Under the pieces are notes generated by a model that had not been told where the DNA came from, did no database searches, and saw only the letters and a program-made list of their open reading frames with translations. Positions 7,423-17,523 of a DNA stretch of 64,000 bases are shown in pieces. The number at the start of each line of letters is the position of its first letter. Position 1 is the stretch's first letter. This DNA comes from Pseudomonadota bacterium. Lineage in GTDB: Bacteria > Desulfobacterota > Binatia > Binatales > Binataceae. The stretch is taken from positions 296,713 through 360,712 of the forward strand of contig JAJPIF010000025.1 of the NCBI GenBank assembly GCA_021324885.1. The letters are read 5' to 3'. The position numbers and the translations under genes are program-made.

Positions 7423-9276
7423 TTAGAGCAGATCGAAATTGTACTCAAATTGACCGATCAACATGTTCTTGCCTTTGAAGAGGCCGCCGTCCAGGTTGTA
7501 ACGGTCGGTGCCAAGAATCTGTATCCATTGCAGCTTGACAAAGTATTTGTTCGTCCATGGAGGAACCAATTGCAAGGTGGGAAAGAATAGCCAGGTTTCC
7601 CCCTGCGGAGCATAGATCATGGTCCACGTCGGGCTGACGGCGCCCCACCACCAGGACGTGCCGACGTTCAGCAGCATGTTGACGTCATTGTGGTACAGGG
7701 GAGTGAAATAACTGGCGGCTTCCTGGACGAATTTGCTCGGACTCAAGGTGGTCAGATCGGTGAACTCGTAGTTCACCGTCAGATTGCCTGTGCTGGTCAG
7801 CCACGGGACGTAAGCCTGGTCGAGGTCGAGTGCGACCATCCATTTGAGCGTATCGGAGTAATACAAAGCGTCCGGCGTGCCCACGGCCGGATTAAAATCC
7901 GTGTAAACAGTGCCTGGGATGAAGTCGGTATTGAAGGTCTGATGGTTTGTATAGAACGCTTCGCCCCGCAAAACAAACGGGAGTTGGGCCAGAGGTCCGG
8001 GCAGATACAATGGCCTGTTCGCGGTAAAGCCCAGGCTCTGATATTGCGGATAATACTCGATCAGCCGCCGTTCAAAGAACGACGGGGCGACCTCCAGCGC
8101 TGGCGTCTGCGCTATCTTCAACACCGGATTGTATTCATGACTCCACAGATAAAATGCGGTTAATTCGGCGTTCTCGAACAGCGTATGGAACCGAACGCCG
8201 ACTTGTGAATTGCCCCAGGTGGCGTTGGGCAGCCTGGGATCCGGCAAACCGAAGTATTCGCCGGGGCCCTGCCCCGGGATTCCCGTTCCCGTTTGAAACA
8301 GCGCGACCGGGGCCGCGGTCCCGCAAAAACCTGGAAAACCGGCGGCCGGAATCACTTTACCCCCCAGCGGAGTGAACAATACCCGGCAGTCCAGTTGACC
8401 CGCGAAGCGGCCTCCTGGATTTGCGGCGGCGATGTTCACTCGTCCCGCGATGTTATCCAGCCCGTTGAGGTGATCGTCGCTGTAGTCAACGTGGTTGTAC
8501 AAGAAATCAAATCCCGGGACATAGACCAGTTCGAGATAGTTCGAACTGAGCGGCCCCAGCGAAGGCAGGTTCAGGATCGGATGGACCATCCAAAGCGGCA
8601 TGCGCGACTGCTCCAGATTGGCGAAACCGAAATTCCAGCTGAGGTTCTGAGGATTTATCTGATCACCCACGCGAAAGGCCAGCGACTCACCCCAGGTCAC
8701 GATCTGCCGGCCGATGAACAAATCCAGCGGCCCCTGGCGATGCTTGAACCATAATTCCCGGATTCCATAGGTGTTGTAGAAATCGGAGTTGCAGTGCATC
8801 GCGGTGAACGATTGTCCGCGCAGCGCTCCCAGCCAGGTCGCTCCTGGTCCCAGACACGCAACCTCCCAAGGATAGGAAGGTTCGTAGACGAACCAGTCGC
8901 GCATGAACATGCTGTCGTTCTCGGTGAAATCGTCATTGACGTCGATTTGAACCATGTTGCGCTCGACCGCCAGCGAGTTTGTGCTTCTCTGACCGAATCG
9001 ATCGACGTTGCCCGCGGGCGTGAATCCGAACCCTTTGGCGGCGTTGTGCGAATTGATCCAGGTTCCGCTCGTGTTCAGAAAGAACCCGGTTATCTGCAGG
9101 TTCTTCAGAAAATAAGGCTCGGAGTTTTTCGTCGTCGATGACGACGTGGTGGCGCTTTGGTTCTGAGCCAGAACATTGCCAGCCAGCGCCATGGTTATCG
9201 AAAGCACAACCGCGCCACAGGTGAAGGCGGTTGGCCCAGACCATAATGCCGTTTTATAAACCCTTGATCTGCTCAT
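7423..9276 (-). CDS. DUF1302-type outer membrane protein
   Basis: A 617-residue exported protein with a clear signal peptide (charged N-terminus, hydrophobic core to about residue 35, ending NVLAQ). The segment LFIGRQIVTWGES followed by a VGDQINPQN loop matches the hallmark of DUF1302 proteins, predicted outer-membrane beta-barrels often found with hydrophobic-substrate or esterase genes. Alternating aromatic strands through the C-terminus fit a barrel. AGGG lies 8 bases before the ATG. The physiological cargo is unknown; uptake of hydrophobic compounds is a reasonable guess from the family context. Confidence 0.75.
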   Translation of the reverse strand: MSRSRVYKTALWSGPTAFTCGAVVLSITMALAGNVLAQNQSATTSSSTTKNSEPYFLKNLQITGFFLNTSGTWINSHNAAKGFGFTPAGNVDRFGQRSTNSLAVERNMVQIDVNDDFTENDSMFMRDWFVYEPSYPWEVACLGPGATWLGALRGQSFTAMHCNSDFYNTYGIRELWFKHRQGPLDLFIGRQIVTWGESLAFRVGDQINPQNLSWNFGFANLEQSRMPLWMVHPILNLPSLGPLSSNYLELVYVPGFDFLYNHVDYSDDHLNGLDNIAGRVNIAAANPGGRFAGQLDCRVLFTPLGGKVIPAAGFPGFCGTAAPVALFQTGTGIPGQGPGEYFGLPDPRLPNATWGNSQVGVRFHTLFENAELTAFYLWSHEYNPVLKIAQTPALEVAPSFFERRLIEYYPQYQSLGFTANRPLYLPGPLAQLPFVLRGEAFYTNHQTFNTDFIPGTVYTDFNPAVGTPDALYYSDTLKWMVALDLDQAYVPWLTSTGNLTVNYEFTDLTTLSPSKFVQEAASYFTPLYHNDVNMLLNVGTSWWWGAVSPTWTMIYAPQGETWLFFPTLQLVPPWTNKYFVKLQWIQILGTDRYNLDGGLFKGKNMLIGQFEYNFDLL

Positions 9277-9322
9277 AATTTTTCCCTGATGGTCCAGGCG
9301 GCGTCATTTCGCCATGACCAAC

Positions 9323-9346
9323 TTGATCGTTCGTGTTCACAATCAA
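9323..9346. promoter_or_regulatory. Imperfect inverted repeat upstream of DUF1302 gene
   Basis: TTGATCGT and ACAATCAA, with 7 of 8 arm bases pairing across 8 bases, lie about 47-70 bases before the DUF1302 start codon. This position fits an operator. No regulator can be assigned. Confidence 0.25.
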
Positions 9347-9485
9347 CGGGGCAGCAATGGATACGGCACTGCCGTACGCCGGTCGAATTCACCGGCCGCA
9401 AAAATGCTCCATGGCTTACTGCTCCCACCCGGATGCCGGGATCATGATGCCCCGGCAAAGCATCCAGCCAGGATAGGCGGGCGCT

Positions 9486-9851
9486 CTATGGCAGGTCTGG
9501 GTCGTCCGCGGACGGCGCCGGGATTCGTTGCCGGCCAATCTTTATGGACGGAGGCCGGTTATCCATCGGCACGGCGGTAAGGAATGAGAGAGCTTCGGGT
9601 TGTTCGATACTGATGGAAAAATCCGCAGAGGGCGCAGGCAGTGAGGAGGGTTCAGGCAAATCGCGGCCGACTTCCTCCACGGTATGGCGGACTACCCCCG
9701 AATGGGAGTTTGAAAGAGCGCAGATGGGCAGCCCCGACAGCGAATGCAGAGCTCTAGTATACTGGGCCGAACCTAAAGCCATCAGGCACGGCACAATGAC
9801 CAGTGCGGCGGCATTGAAAACCTTACGCGCTTTTCGCATTGAGCCATTCAT
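9486..9851 (-). CDS. Possible small secreted hypothetical protein
   Basis: A 121-residue ORF beginning with what looks like a signal peptide: MRKARK followed by a hydrophobic core (VFNAAALVIVPCLMALGSA). The rest is proline- and serine-rich without a recognisable domain. It lies on the same strand as, and upstream of, the DUF1302 gene. No convincing Shine-Dalgarno site precedes the ATG at 9849-9851, and another ATG is four codons on. Because the surrounding 930 bases hold no other gene, this is the best coding candidate there, but it is unproven. Confidence 0.4.
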   Translation of the reverse strand: MNGSMRKARKVFNAAALVIVPCLMALGSAQYTRALHSLSGLPICALSNSHSGVVRHTVEEVGRDLPEPSSLPAPSADFSISIEQPEALSFLTAVPMDNRPPSIKIGRQRIPAPSADDPDLP

Positions 9852-10100
9852 GTCCGGCTATGACCAAAGTAGCTGGCTTGAAAGTTCAGATAACACCGCA
9901 AAGATTGAATGGCAATATTTTAGCCGGATGAATTTGGATTGCTCGATCGGCTGCCGCTCTGATGAGCAGCGCGCAAAGGCGGCCTGTTTTTGTATCCGTA
10001 CCCGGTTTGCGTTGCCGTAAACGCCTGCTCCGTGTTCCGGGCCGACTCGGCGGATCAAGTCCGGCATTTTGAGCTGAGCCCCCGGGAGAGCGAGCCGAAA
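9852..10100. other. Intergenic stretch before TetR operators
   Basis: Nothing is recognisable here. Short frames on both strands lack ribosome sites and protein-like composition. The region is visibly more AT-rich around 9880-9940 than the flanking genes. Confidence 0.4.
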
Positions 10101-10118
10101 CCTGACACCAATGTCAGG
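10101..10118. promoter_or_regulatory. Operator-like inverted repeat 1 (TetR locus)
   Basis: CCTGACA and TGTCAGG are exact inverted 7-base arms around CCAA. The same TGACA-N4-TGTCA core recurs 23 bases downstream, about two helical turns away. This is the pattern expected for paired dimer sites of the adjacent TetR regulator. Confidence 0.65.
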
Positions 10119-10123
10119 GCGAA

Positions 10124-10141
10124 ACTGACACGAATGTCATG
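10124..10141. promoter_or_regulatory. Operator-like inverted repeat 2 (TetR locus)
   Basis: CTGACA-CGAA-TGTCAT repeats the TGACA-N4-TGTCA core of the site at 10101. Centre-to-centre spacing is 23 bases. Both sites lie upstream of the candidate TetR promoter rather than over it. Confidence 0.6.
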
Positions 10142-10163
10142 TTGATTTTCGCGCGCCAACGGT

Positions 10164-10190
10164 TTGACTACGCCACTTATCGCTTATAGG
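10164..10190 (+). promoter_or_regulatory. Candidate promoter of the TetR gene
   Basis: TTGACT at 10164-10169 matches five of six -35 bases, and TATAGG at 10185-10190 matches four of six -10 bases with a short 15-base spacer. The predicted start would lie about 15-20 bases before the ATG. Confidence 0.35.
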
Positions 10191-10213
10191 TTTTTTGATG
10201 CTCGGATTTGCAC

Positions 10214-10831
10214 ATGGAAAAGCAAGCACGGCGGGCCCAGGTGCTGCGGCACGCCAAAAGGATTTTCGCCCGCAAGGGATATCATCGGACCAACGTCGCG
10301 GATATCATCAGCCGAGCCCGGATCGCACGGGGTACCTTTTATCTTTACTTCGAAAACAAAAAAGATCTTTTTGAGGAACTCCTTGAGCAGGTGTTGCGCG
10401 AACTGGCGGTCCGGATTCATCGCATCCGGATCGGACCCGGCGAGCCTGAACCCGCCGACCAGTTGCGCGCCAATCTGCGTCGGGTGATGTCTTTCGTGCT
10501 TAGCGAGCGGGACTTGACTAATATTCTGCTCAGCCACGCTTTGGGCTTTGATCCGGAACTGGATGAACGGATTCAGACCTTTTACGACCGTATCGCGGCG
10601 CAGATCCAGCGCTCGCTGGACCTGGGAATTACGATGGGACTGGTGCGCCGATGCGATACGCGGACCGCGGCCTACTGTATTCTGGGCGGAGTCAAGGAAA
10701 CGATCGCGCAACTCTCGCGCCAGGCGCCGCCGGACATCGACGGGCTGGTCGAGGAAATCCTGCGCTTCGGTCTAAGCGGGGTGGCGCGTCCGGAATTGCT
10801 CGAAACTCTCCGTAACATTGGCGAACCCTGA
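10214..10831 (+). CDS. TetR/AcrR family transcriptional regulator
   Basis: A 205-residue TetR regulator. The N-terminal helix-turn-helix spans roughly residues 8-52, with the family signature ARKGYHRTNVADIISRA followed by RGTFYLYFENKKDLF. The C-terminal helical domain should bind a ligand, commonly an acyl-CoA or hydrophobic compound. An upstream in-frame TTG (10208) is possible, but the ATG is preferred. The gene is flanked by TGACA/TGTCA palindromes, two upstream and one over the start codon of the next gene, so it probably regulates itself and the lipid-enzyme operon that follows. Confidence 0.93.
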   Translation: MEKQARRAQVLRHAKRIFARKGYHRTNVADIISRARIARGTFYLYFENKKDLFEELLEQVLRELAVRIHRIRIGPGEPEPADQLRANLRRVMSFVLSERDLTNILLSHALGFDPELDERIQTFYDRIAAQIQRSLDLGITMGLVRRCDTRTAAYCILGGVKETIAQLSRQAPPDIDGLVEEILRFGLSGVARPELLETLRNIGEP

Positions 10832-10859
10832 GGAGGACGCTTTTATTTTCGCGCTACTA

Positions 10860-10875
10860 GACTGACATGTCAGTC
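10860..10875. promoter_or_regulatory. 16-base palindrome overlapping the HAD start codon
   Basis: GACTGACATGTCAGTC is perfectly palindromic and contains the ATG of the HAD gene at 10867-10869. It shares the TGACA and TGTCA half-sites with the repeats at 10101 and 10124, but without the four-base spacer. Binding here would block transcription or translation of the operon. Confidence 0.6.
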
Positions 10876-11595
10876 CAAAAAAACCGTTTTCGTGCCGCCG
10901 CCTTCTACGACCTCGACGGCACCCTGGTGGACGTCAATCTCCTGCATGTCACCGCGTACATGCTGGCCAATGTCGCGGAATGGAAGGGACGTCTGGCCAA
11001 TGTGGCGGCGCTGGCGTTGCGTCTGCCGCGCATATACGCGGCCGAACGGCATGATCGCCGGCTGCTCAACGTAACCATCTTCGGCATTTTCAGAGGCATC
11101 TCGCGCGACCGCTTGTTCCTACTGGGCGAGGAATACTGCGAACGGGTCCTGATGCAGCACTTTTACGCGCAGGCGGTCGATTTGATGGCCGGCAATCGCG
11201 AGGCGGGACTGGAGCCAATCCTGGTCACGGGATCGCCCGATTTCGTGGTCGCGGCGCTGGCGCGCCGGATCGGAGTCGAGACTTTCGCCGCCAACCGCCT
11301 CGCCTACAGCCGCAATCTGGCCAGTGGGCGGCTGCGCGAACCGATCATCGCGGGCGAGGAAAAGGCCCGCTGGTGCGAGGAGTATGCGGCGCGCAGGGGA
11401 CTGCGCCTGAGTGATTGCTGGGGCTATGCCGACTCCTACTACGACCTGCCCTTTCTGACCGCGCTGGGCCATCCGGTGGCCGTCAATCCGGATCGGCGGC
11501 TGCTGGCCACCGCGCGCGATCGCCAATGGCCGATCATCCGCTTCGCCAAAACCCGGGCGCCCGCGCCGGCATGGCCATATAACGGAGAATCCTGA
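10867..11595 (+). CDS. HAD-IB family hydrolase (phosphoserine-phosphatase-like)
   Basis: A 242-residue haloacid dehalogenase phosphatase of subfamily IB. Motif [10 protein letters not shown] supplies the nucleophile Asp15 and acid/base Asp17; motif II is VTGS, motif III includes the lysine in [11 protein letters not shown], and motif IV is [17 protein letters not shown] enzymes of this type are often next to or fused with PlsC acyltransferases, so a lipid phosphate is a likelier substrate than phosphoserine. The ATG sits inside a palindrome without a nearby Shine-Dalgarno site; an in-frame stop at 10858 excludes an upstream start. Its TGA overlaps the next ATG by one base. Confidence 0.9.
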   Translation: MSVQKNRFRAAAFYDLDGTLVDVNLLHVTAYMLANVAEWKGRLANVAALALRLPRIYAAERHDRRLLNVTIFGIFRGISRDRLFLLGEEYCERVLMQHFYAQAVDLMAGNREAGLEPILVTGSPDFVVAALARRIGVETFAANRLAYSRNLASGRLREPIIAGEEKARWCEEYAARRGLRLSDCWGYADSYYDLPFLTALGHPVAVNPDRRLLATARDRQWPIIRFAKTRAPAPAWPYNGES

Positions 11596-13235
11596 TGGCG
11601 CAAGCCGAACGCAAACTCAAGGAGCTCAAGGCGGCCCAGCTCAAACACGAAGTCGGAGCGCGCCGCGAGTTGGTGGTTACGCTTAACAGCCGCTCGGAAC
11701 CACGGCTGATCTCCTATGGCGATGACTTCCTGGTGGCGAAACTTCCACCCGGCACCCGCGTGATCTATCCGCCGCCGCCGCTGGAACCGCTCCCCGATCC
11801 CGATGTGGCGATTCGCTACGCTCTGTTGCATCCGGAAAACGCCGATCCGCTGTTCGCGCAGCTCAGCCCAAACATGCGCGTAACCATCGCGATCGACGAT
11901 ATCAGCCTGCCGCTGCCGCCCATGCAGCGGCCTGACTTGCGCGAGCGGATGCTTAACATCGTGCTCCAGATGCTGGCGGATTACGGCGTCGATGACGTGC
12001 ACCTCATTATCGCCACCTCGCTCCATCGCCGGATGACTGAAGACGAAGTCCGCCGGATGGTCGGCGAGCGCGTCTTCAAGGCGTACTGGCCCGATCGGCT
12101 TTACAACTTCGATGCCGAAAACCGCGCCGAACTCACGATGCTGGGCAAGACCGATCACGGCGAGGAAGTATGGCTCAGCAAGCGCGCCGCCGAATCCGAC
12201 CTCCTGATCTACCTCAACATCAACCTGGTCCCGATGGACGGCGGACATAAATCGGTCGCGGTCGGCTTGGCGCCGTATCGAAGCCTCAGGCATCACCACA
12301 ATCCGGCCACGCTGCGCGACAGTCATTCATACATGGATCCGACCCGCTCGGGCCTGCATCGGAGCGCTGATCGGATGGGCAGGATCGTCAACCGCAACGT
12401 CAACGTGTTCACGATCGAGACCGCGATCAACAACCGCATGTACGGCGGTCTGCTGGATTTTCTGCACAAGAACGAAGATCGCTTCAGCGACTGGGATCGG
12501 GCGCGCCTGGGCACCTTCAAATGGACGCTGCGCAATGTTTCCGACGGGCTGCGGCGCGAGATGCTGCGCCGCTACGCCGCGCCGTACGGGATGACCGGGG
12601 TGTGGGCGGGGGAAACCGAAGCGGTGCACGACAAGGCGCTGGCCCGTGTGTTTCAGCAGTACGCGGTTCCGGTGAAGGGCCAGAGCGACATTTTGATTGT
12701 GGGCGTGCCCTACATCTGTCCGTATAACGTCAACTCGATCATGAATCCCGTGCTGGTGCAGTGCACCGGCCTTGGCTACCTGTTCAACATGTATCGCAAC
12801 AAGCCGTTGGTCCGCGCCGGCGGCACACTCATCATCTGCCATCCGCTGCGCGACGAGTTCCATCCCGAGCACCATCCGAGCTACATCGAGTTCTTCCATC
12901 GATGTCTGGCCGAGACCAACGACTCGGTCGAGCTCGAGCGCAATTTCGAGGCGGAGTTCGCGCGCAATCCGACCTACGTCCACATGTACCGTTATGGGCA
13001 CGCCTATCACGGCGTGCATCCTTTCTACATGTGGTACTGGGGCGAGCCTGGACGCCAGCACCTCGGCCGCATCATCGCGGCCGGCTGCGAGGATCCCGAG
13101 GTCGCTGCGCGGATGGGATGGGAGGCGGCCGACACGCTCGATCAGGCGATCGCGATGGCCACCTCGGAGTTGGGTCGCTCGGCTTCGGTTACGTACCTGC
13201 ATCTGCCGCCCCTGGTAATTGCCGATGTCGAATAG
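11595..13235 (+). CDS. LarA-like (DUF2088, lactate racemase N-terminal) protein
   Basis: A 546-residue protein with a LarA-type N-terminal domain. The segment [10 protein letters not shown], then [23 protein letters not shown], matches the D-T/S-R/L-P and AtGtHrp-type signatures of DUF2088. Further on, GGHKSVAVG followed by LRHHHN fits the lysine and histidine that hold the nickel-pincer cofactor in lactate racemase. The C-terminal half is rich in His, Tyr and Trp and is less familiar. It is translationally coupled to the HAD gene (TGATG overlap) and overlaps the fusion gene downstream by 11 bases. A role in hydroxy-acid or hydroxyacyl chemistry of the lipid pathway is plausible but unproven. 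Confidence 0.8.
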   Translation: MAQAERKLKELKAAQLKHEVGARRELVVTLNSRSEPRLISYGDDFLVAKLPPGTRVIYPPPPLEPLPDPDVAIRYALLHPENADPLFAQLSPNMRVTIAIDDISLPLPPMQRPDLRERMLNIVLQMLADYGVDDVHLIIATSLHRRMTEDEVRRMVGERVFKAYWPDRLYNFDAENRAELTMLGKTDHGEEVWLSKRAAESDLLIYLNINLVPMDGGHKSVAVGLAPYRSLRHHHNPATLRDSHSYMDPTRSGLHRSADRMGRIVNRNVNVFTIETAINNRMYGGLLDFLHKNEDRFSDWDRARLGTFKWTLRNVSDGLRREMLRRYAAPYGMTGVWAGETEAVHDKALARVFQQYAVPVKGQSDILIVGVPYICPYNVNSIMNPVLVQCTGLGYLFNMYRNKPLVRAGGTLIICHPLRDEFHPEHHPSYIEFFHRCLAETNDSVELERNFEAEFARNPTYVHMYRYGHAYHGVHPFYMWYWGEPGRQHLGRIIAAGCEDPEVAARMGWEAADTLDQAIAMATSELGRSASVTYLHLPPLVIADVE

Positions 13236-16200
13236 CGCCAAACCCCAAACCGCCGTCCGCGGCAAAGGCATGCCCACGCTGGAGCGCGTGCTCACCGGGC
13301 GGCGCATCCTGCTGACCGGTGGCACCGGATTTCTGGGCAAAACCTTCCTCTACCTGCTTTTGCGCGACCATCCGGAGATCGCGCGCATCTACCTGCTGAT
13401 TCGCGGCGACCGCCGCAGCGCGCTGACCCGCTATCAGCGCGAGGTGGTGGATTCGCCCCCGATGGATCGCCTGCGCGAGCAATTGGGAGAGCGCTTTCAA
13501 GGCTATCTGGAAGATCGCATCGTCGTCCTGCCCGGCGACATCTCCAACGAAGGCTTGCTCGCCGCGGGAGTCGAACCGCTCAAGCGCGGGCAGATCGATG
13601 CGATCGTGCATTGCGCCGGTCTGGTCAATTTCGAAGCCTCGCTGGAAAAGGCGCTGGTGGTCAATACTCTGGGCGTCGCCAACGTGATCGAATTCTGCCG
13701 CAGGCTCGACGCCAAGCTGCTGCACGTATCGACCTGCTATGTCGCGGGCAGCGCCGACGGCCATCGCTACGAAGAGGACATCCCGGTGGATTGGTGCCCT
13801 GACGAGCGGCAGGAACATTTCAATGTGCGCCGCGAAATCCGCGACGCCCGCGCCGCCATCGATCGGATCGAGGCCGCCTCGCACGAGGCCGCCAATTGCG
13901 AATTCAGCGAAGGCGATGGCGAGCATATGAGCGAAAGCCACCGCAAGCGCTGGGTCGAGGAGAAGCTCAAAGCGGAGGGACTCGCGCGGGCCCAGCGATG
14001 GGGCTGGCCCAACACTTACAGCTATACCAAGAGCCTCGGCGAGCAACTGGTGCTGGCCGCGCGCGGCGAACTCGACGTGACGGTGGTGCGGCCGGCCGTT
14101 ATCGAAAGTGCTCTTGCCGATCCGATGCCCGGATGGAACCAGGGGGTCAACACCAGCGCGCCGCTCACTTACTTGTCGGGCGAAGGTTTCCGCTTTTATC
14201 CGGCGCGCCCCGATTTGGTGCTTGACGTGATCCCGGTTGATCTTGTCGCGCATGCGATGGTGCCGGTACTTGCCGCCCTGCTGGTGCGCCGTCAGGACCC
14301 GATTTATCAGCTCGGCACGTCGGACTGTAATCCGCTGCCGATGCGGCGCCTGGTCGAACTGACGGGCCTCGCCAACCGCGAATACCAGCGCGACGGGCGG
14401 GGGACGATGGGCAAGCTGGCGCCGCATCTGGAGTCGGTGATCGTTTCCAGGGAAGCCTATGAGTTCGTCAGCCGCACGGGGCCCCGTTTCATCAGGCAGG
14501 CGGTCGATTTTGTCAAGAGCGCGGCGAAACTGGACAATTCGCGCACGCGCCGGTTCGACCAGCGGCTGGACCAGTTCCTGGATCAGATCGACGTCGCCCG
14601 CTCCCTAATCTCGGTCTACCTGCCCTATATCCAGGACCTGGTTTACACCTTTCACTGCCGCAACATTCGCGCGCTGTACGCGCGCCTGACGCCGGCCGAC
14701 GCGCGGCGCCATCCTTTCGCCCCCGAAAAAATCGATTGGCGCCATTACTGGATCAACATCCATCTGCCCGGGTTGCGGCGCTACATCTTCGGGCAGCTGG
14801 ATTTGCACACCAGGGGGCGCGCACGCGCCGCGCGCCGCCATCGAGATCTGATCGAGCTGCTGGAAAGTGCGGCGTCCAAATTCGGCTCCGGCCCCGCGCT
14901 CGTTGCCCACAATCAGTCTGGCGGGCAGACCACGCTGACTTACCGCGAAACCCGCGAGCGCGCGGTTCGCGCGGGCCTGATGCTGGGCGGCCGGGGCGTG
15001 CAGCCGGGCGACCGCGTCCTGCTGATGGGCGAGAATTCCCCGGATTGGGTGGTCGCCTTCTTCGCTATCCTGTATGCGGGCGCGATCGCGGTACCGCTCG
15101 ATCATTTGATTTCGGCCGAGGAACTTTCCGCGATTTGCCGGATTGCGGAGCCGCGCGCCGCCCTGCTGTCGGAAAGCGTCCAGCGGCGGCTGAGCAAACC
15201 GATCGCGGAGATGCCCGGCGAAATTTTGCAGTTCCAATTCGACGAACTTGCCCGGCCCTTTCTTTTGCGCGGCGGCGCGCCGGCCAGACCCGAAATCGAC
15301 CGCAAATCTTTGGCCGCGATCTTTTTCACTTCCGGCAGCACCGGAACGCCCAAGGGCGTGATGCTCACGCATGGCAATCTGACCGCGGAGGTATCGATGC
15401 TGTCGCGGGTGTTCGCGCTCAACGAGGACGAAACGCTGCTTTCGCTGCTCCCGCTGCATCACACCTTCGAGTTCACCTGCGGGATGCTGCTGCCCATATC
15501 GAGCGGCGCACGGATTGTCTATCCGCTGGGAGTGGACGCCGCCACGCTGTCGAGCACGCTGGCGCAGATTCGGCCGACGGCGATGATCGGCGTGCCCGCG
15601 CTGTGGCAGGCGATTCATCGGCGGATTCTGGATGAAGTCGAATCACGCGGCGCCGTAGTCCATTCGCTGTTCGAAGGCCTGCGCGATCTCAATCGGCGTC
15701 TGAGCGCCGACTTCGGACTGAACTTCGGACGCGTGCTGTTCCATGCCGCCCATCAGGCTTTGGGCGGACGCCTGCGCCTGGCGGTCAGCGGCGGTGCCGC
15801 GCTGCCTAATCGCGTGGCCGAGTTCTTCAACGACATCGGCTTGCGCCTGCTCGAAGGCTACGGTCTGACTGAAGCGGCGCCGGTGCTGAGCGTCGCGCAT
15901 CCTGACGAACAACTCGTTCCGGGCTCGGTCGGCAAACCGCTGGCCGGCGTGCAGATCAAGCTCAGCACCGAAAACGGCGATGAAGTCGGAGAGATCCTCG
16001 CGCGCGGACCCAATGTGATGGCGGGGTATTACCGCGATCAGGCCGCCACCGACGCCGCGCTCAAGGACGGATGGCTCCATACGGGTGACCTGGGACGCTT
16101 CGATGAGCATGGCCGCCTCTACATAGTGGGGCGCGCCAAGGACGTCATCGTCGATGCGGGCGGCAACAATGTTTACATCGACGAGGTCGAGGAAGCCTAC

Positions 16201-17523
16201 AGCCATTCGCCATACATGAAGGAAATGGCCGTGGTCGGGCTCAAGACGCCGGGCGGCGAGCAGGTCGCGGCGTTGGTGGTGCCGGCTTATGCCCGGGGCC
16301 AGAGCCGGCGCGCGGTCCACGATCAGCTTCAGGCCCATTTCGCCAGGGTCAGCGCCACCCTGAATCCGCATAAGCGAATCAGAATTTTGCGCTTCACCGA
16401 CGCCGACCTGCCGCGCACTCGGACGCGCAAGGTCAAACGCGCCGAAGTCGTGGATCTGCTCAACCGCCTGATCGCGCAAAACGGTGAGCAACGGCACGCC
16501 GCGGTGGACGTTGAACCATGGCTGGTCGAAACGCTTTCGCAGGTAACGGCAAATGGCGCGAAGATCTCGTCCGCCACACGCCTGATCGAGGATTTGGGCC
16601 TTGACTCGCTGGCGCTGGCCGAACTGGGCGAGCACGTCGCGGCACGCACGGGCCGCGAACTGACGCCCGAGGAACTCGGCAACCTGCGCACGGTCGAGGA
16701 TCTTCAGCAGGCGATCGCGCAGAGTTCGCGGCGTCCGCGCCTGCCCTCGTACGCACATCTGGCTGAGCCTTATACTCCCCAGTTGCCCAAACCGCTGCGG
16801 CTCGTGGGCGAAGCGGCAACGCGGGGCATGCAACGTCTTTTCCTTTCCGGATGGCTGAAACCGCGGGTCATCGGGCGCGGCAACGTGCCGGCCAATCGCA
16901 ACGTCATCGTGGTCGCCAATCATGCCAGTCATGTGGACTTCGCCGTCGTGCGCGACGCGCTGGGTCCGATGGGCGAACAGTTGGTGGTGCTGGCAGCGCG
17001 CGATTATTTCTTCAGCACGCCGGCACGCCGCTTTGTGGCGCATAACTTCAGCCCGCTGATCCCCTTCGATCGCGAACGCGCGCAACTGGAATCGCTCGAT
17101 CAGGCGCTGGCCCAGCTTGCCGCCGGACGCAGCCTGCTGATGTTCCCCGAGGGCACACGTTCCACCGATGGATCGCTCCAGGAGTTCAAGAGCGGCGCCG
17201 GCTACCTCGTGCTGCGCAGCGGATGCGACGTGCTGCCGGTCCACATCAGCGGCACCCATCAGGTCCTCGGCAAGGGCAGCGTCGTGCCGCGCCGCCATCC
17301 GGTGGAGGTGCGGATTGGCGGCGTAATCAGCAATCGCCTGCTGCGCGAAATCGCGGAAAGCAGCGAGGGCGCCGGCGCCTACCGCTCAGTTTCGGATTAT
17401 CTGCGCCGCATCGTCGCGGGCCTTGCGCTGGGTCACAGCCCCGCACGCGAGCGCCCCGCACCCAAGCGGCAGGAACCCGTCCGCCATCGCCATCGAGAGC
17501 AAGCCCACGCCCGCCAGACCTGA
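13225..17523 (+). CDS. Fatty acyl reductase / AMP-ligase / ACP / PlsC acyltransferase fusion
   Basis: A 1432-residue four-part enzyme. Residues about 25-400 form a Male-sterility-type reductase with TGGTGFLG near residue 30 and a YSYTK catalytic pair. Residues about 545-1090 are an acyl-CoA/ACP synthetase with [12 protein letters not shown] near residue 700, GYGLTEAAP and GWLHTGDLG. An acyl carrier domain follows, with the phosphopantetheine serine at 1128 (LGLDSL). The C-terminus is a PlsC acyltransferase with HASHVD at 1233 and [10 protein letters not shown] at 1307. The set suggests loading of a fatty acid, transfer to glycerolipid and reduction to aldehyde or alcohol. The domain order recalls, from memory, the myxobacterial ether-lipid enzyme ElbD. 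The ATG at 13225 overlaps the LarA-like gene. Confidence 0.92.
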   Translation: MSNSAKPQTAVRGKGMPTLERVLTGRRILLTGGTGFLGKTFLYLLLRDHPEIARIYLLIRGDRRSALTRYQREVVDSPPMDRLREQLGERFQGYLEDRIVVLPGDISNEGLLAAGVEPLKRGQIDAIVHCAGLVNFEASLEKALVVNTLGVANVIEFCRRLDAKLLHVSTCYVAGSADGHRYEEDIPVDWCPDERQEHFNVRREIRDARAAIDRIEAASHEAANCEFSEGDGEHMSESHRKRWVEEKLKAEGLARAQRWGWPNTYSYTKSLGEQLVLAARGELDVTVVRPAVIESALADPMPGWNQGVNTSAPLTYLSGEGFRFYPARPDLVLDVIPVDLVAHAMVPVLAALLVRRQDPIYQLGTSDCNPLPMRRLVELTGLANREYQRDGRGTMGKLAPHLESVIVSREAYEFVSRTGPRFIRQAVDFVKSAAKLDNSRTRRFDQRLDQFLDQIDVARSLISVYLPYIQDLVYTFHCRNIRALYARLTPADARRHPFAPEKIDWRHYWINIHLPGLRRYIFGQLDLHTRGRARAARRHRDLIELLESAASKFGSGPALVAHNQSGGQTTLTYRETRERAVRAGLMLGGRGVQPGDRVLLMGENSPDWVVAFFAILYAGAIAVPLDHLISAEELSAICRIAEPRAALLSESVQRRLSKPIAEMPGEILQFQFDELARPFLLRGGAPARPEIDRKSLAAIFFTSGSTGTPKGVMLTHGNLTAEVSMLSRVFALNEDETLLSLLPLHHTFEFTCGMLLPISSGARIVYPLGVDAATLSSTLAQIRPTAMIGVPALWQAIHRRILDEVESRGAVVHSLFEGLRDLNRRLSADFGLNFGRVLFHAAHQALGGRLRLAVSGGAALPNRVAEFFNDIGLRLLEGYGLTEAAPVLSVAHPDEQLVPGSVGKPLAGVQIKLSTENGDEVGEILARGPNVMAGYYRDQAATDAALKDGWLHTGDLGRFDEHGRLYIVGRAKDVIVDAGGNNVYIDEVEEAYSHSPYMKEMAVVGLKTPGGEQVAALVVPAYARGQSRRAVHDQLQAHFARVSATLNPHKRIRILRFTDADLPRTRTRKVKRAEVVDLLNRLIAQNGEQRHAAVDVEPWLVETLSQVTANGAKISSATRLIEDLGLDSLALAELGEHVAARTGRELTPEELGNLRTVEDLQQAIAQSSRRPRLPSYAHLAEPYTPQLPKPLRLVGEAATRGMQRLFLSGWLKPRVIGRGNVPANRNVIVVANHASHVDFAVVRDALGPMGEQLVVLAARDYFFSTPARRFVAHNFSPLIPFDRERAQLESLDQALAQLAAGRSLLMFPEGTRSTDGSLQEFKSGAGYLVLRSGCDVLPVHISGTHQVLGKGSVVPRRHPVEVRIGGVISNRLLREIAESSEGAGAYRSVSDYLRRIVAGLALGHSPARERPAPKRQEPVRHRHREQAHARQT

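Noticed and set aside
9544-10020. 158-codon plus-strand frame in the intergenic region before the TetR locus
   Set aside because: No ribosome site or domain. The reverse-strand frame at 9486-9851 has a better protein-like start with signal peptide, and both cannot be real.
15643-17298. 551-codon open frame on the reverse strand
   Set aside because: It lies wholly opposite the multi-domain lipid enzyme, whose motifs are intact. Its translation has no recognisable domain; it is a GC-rich antisense shadow.
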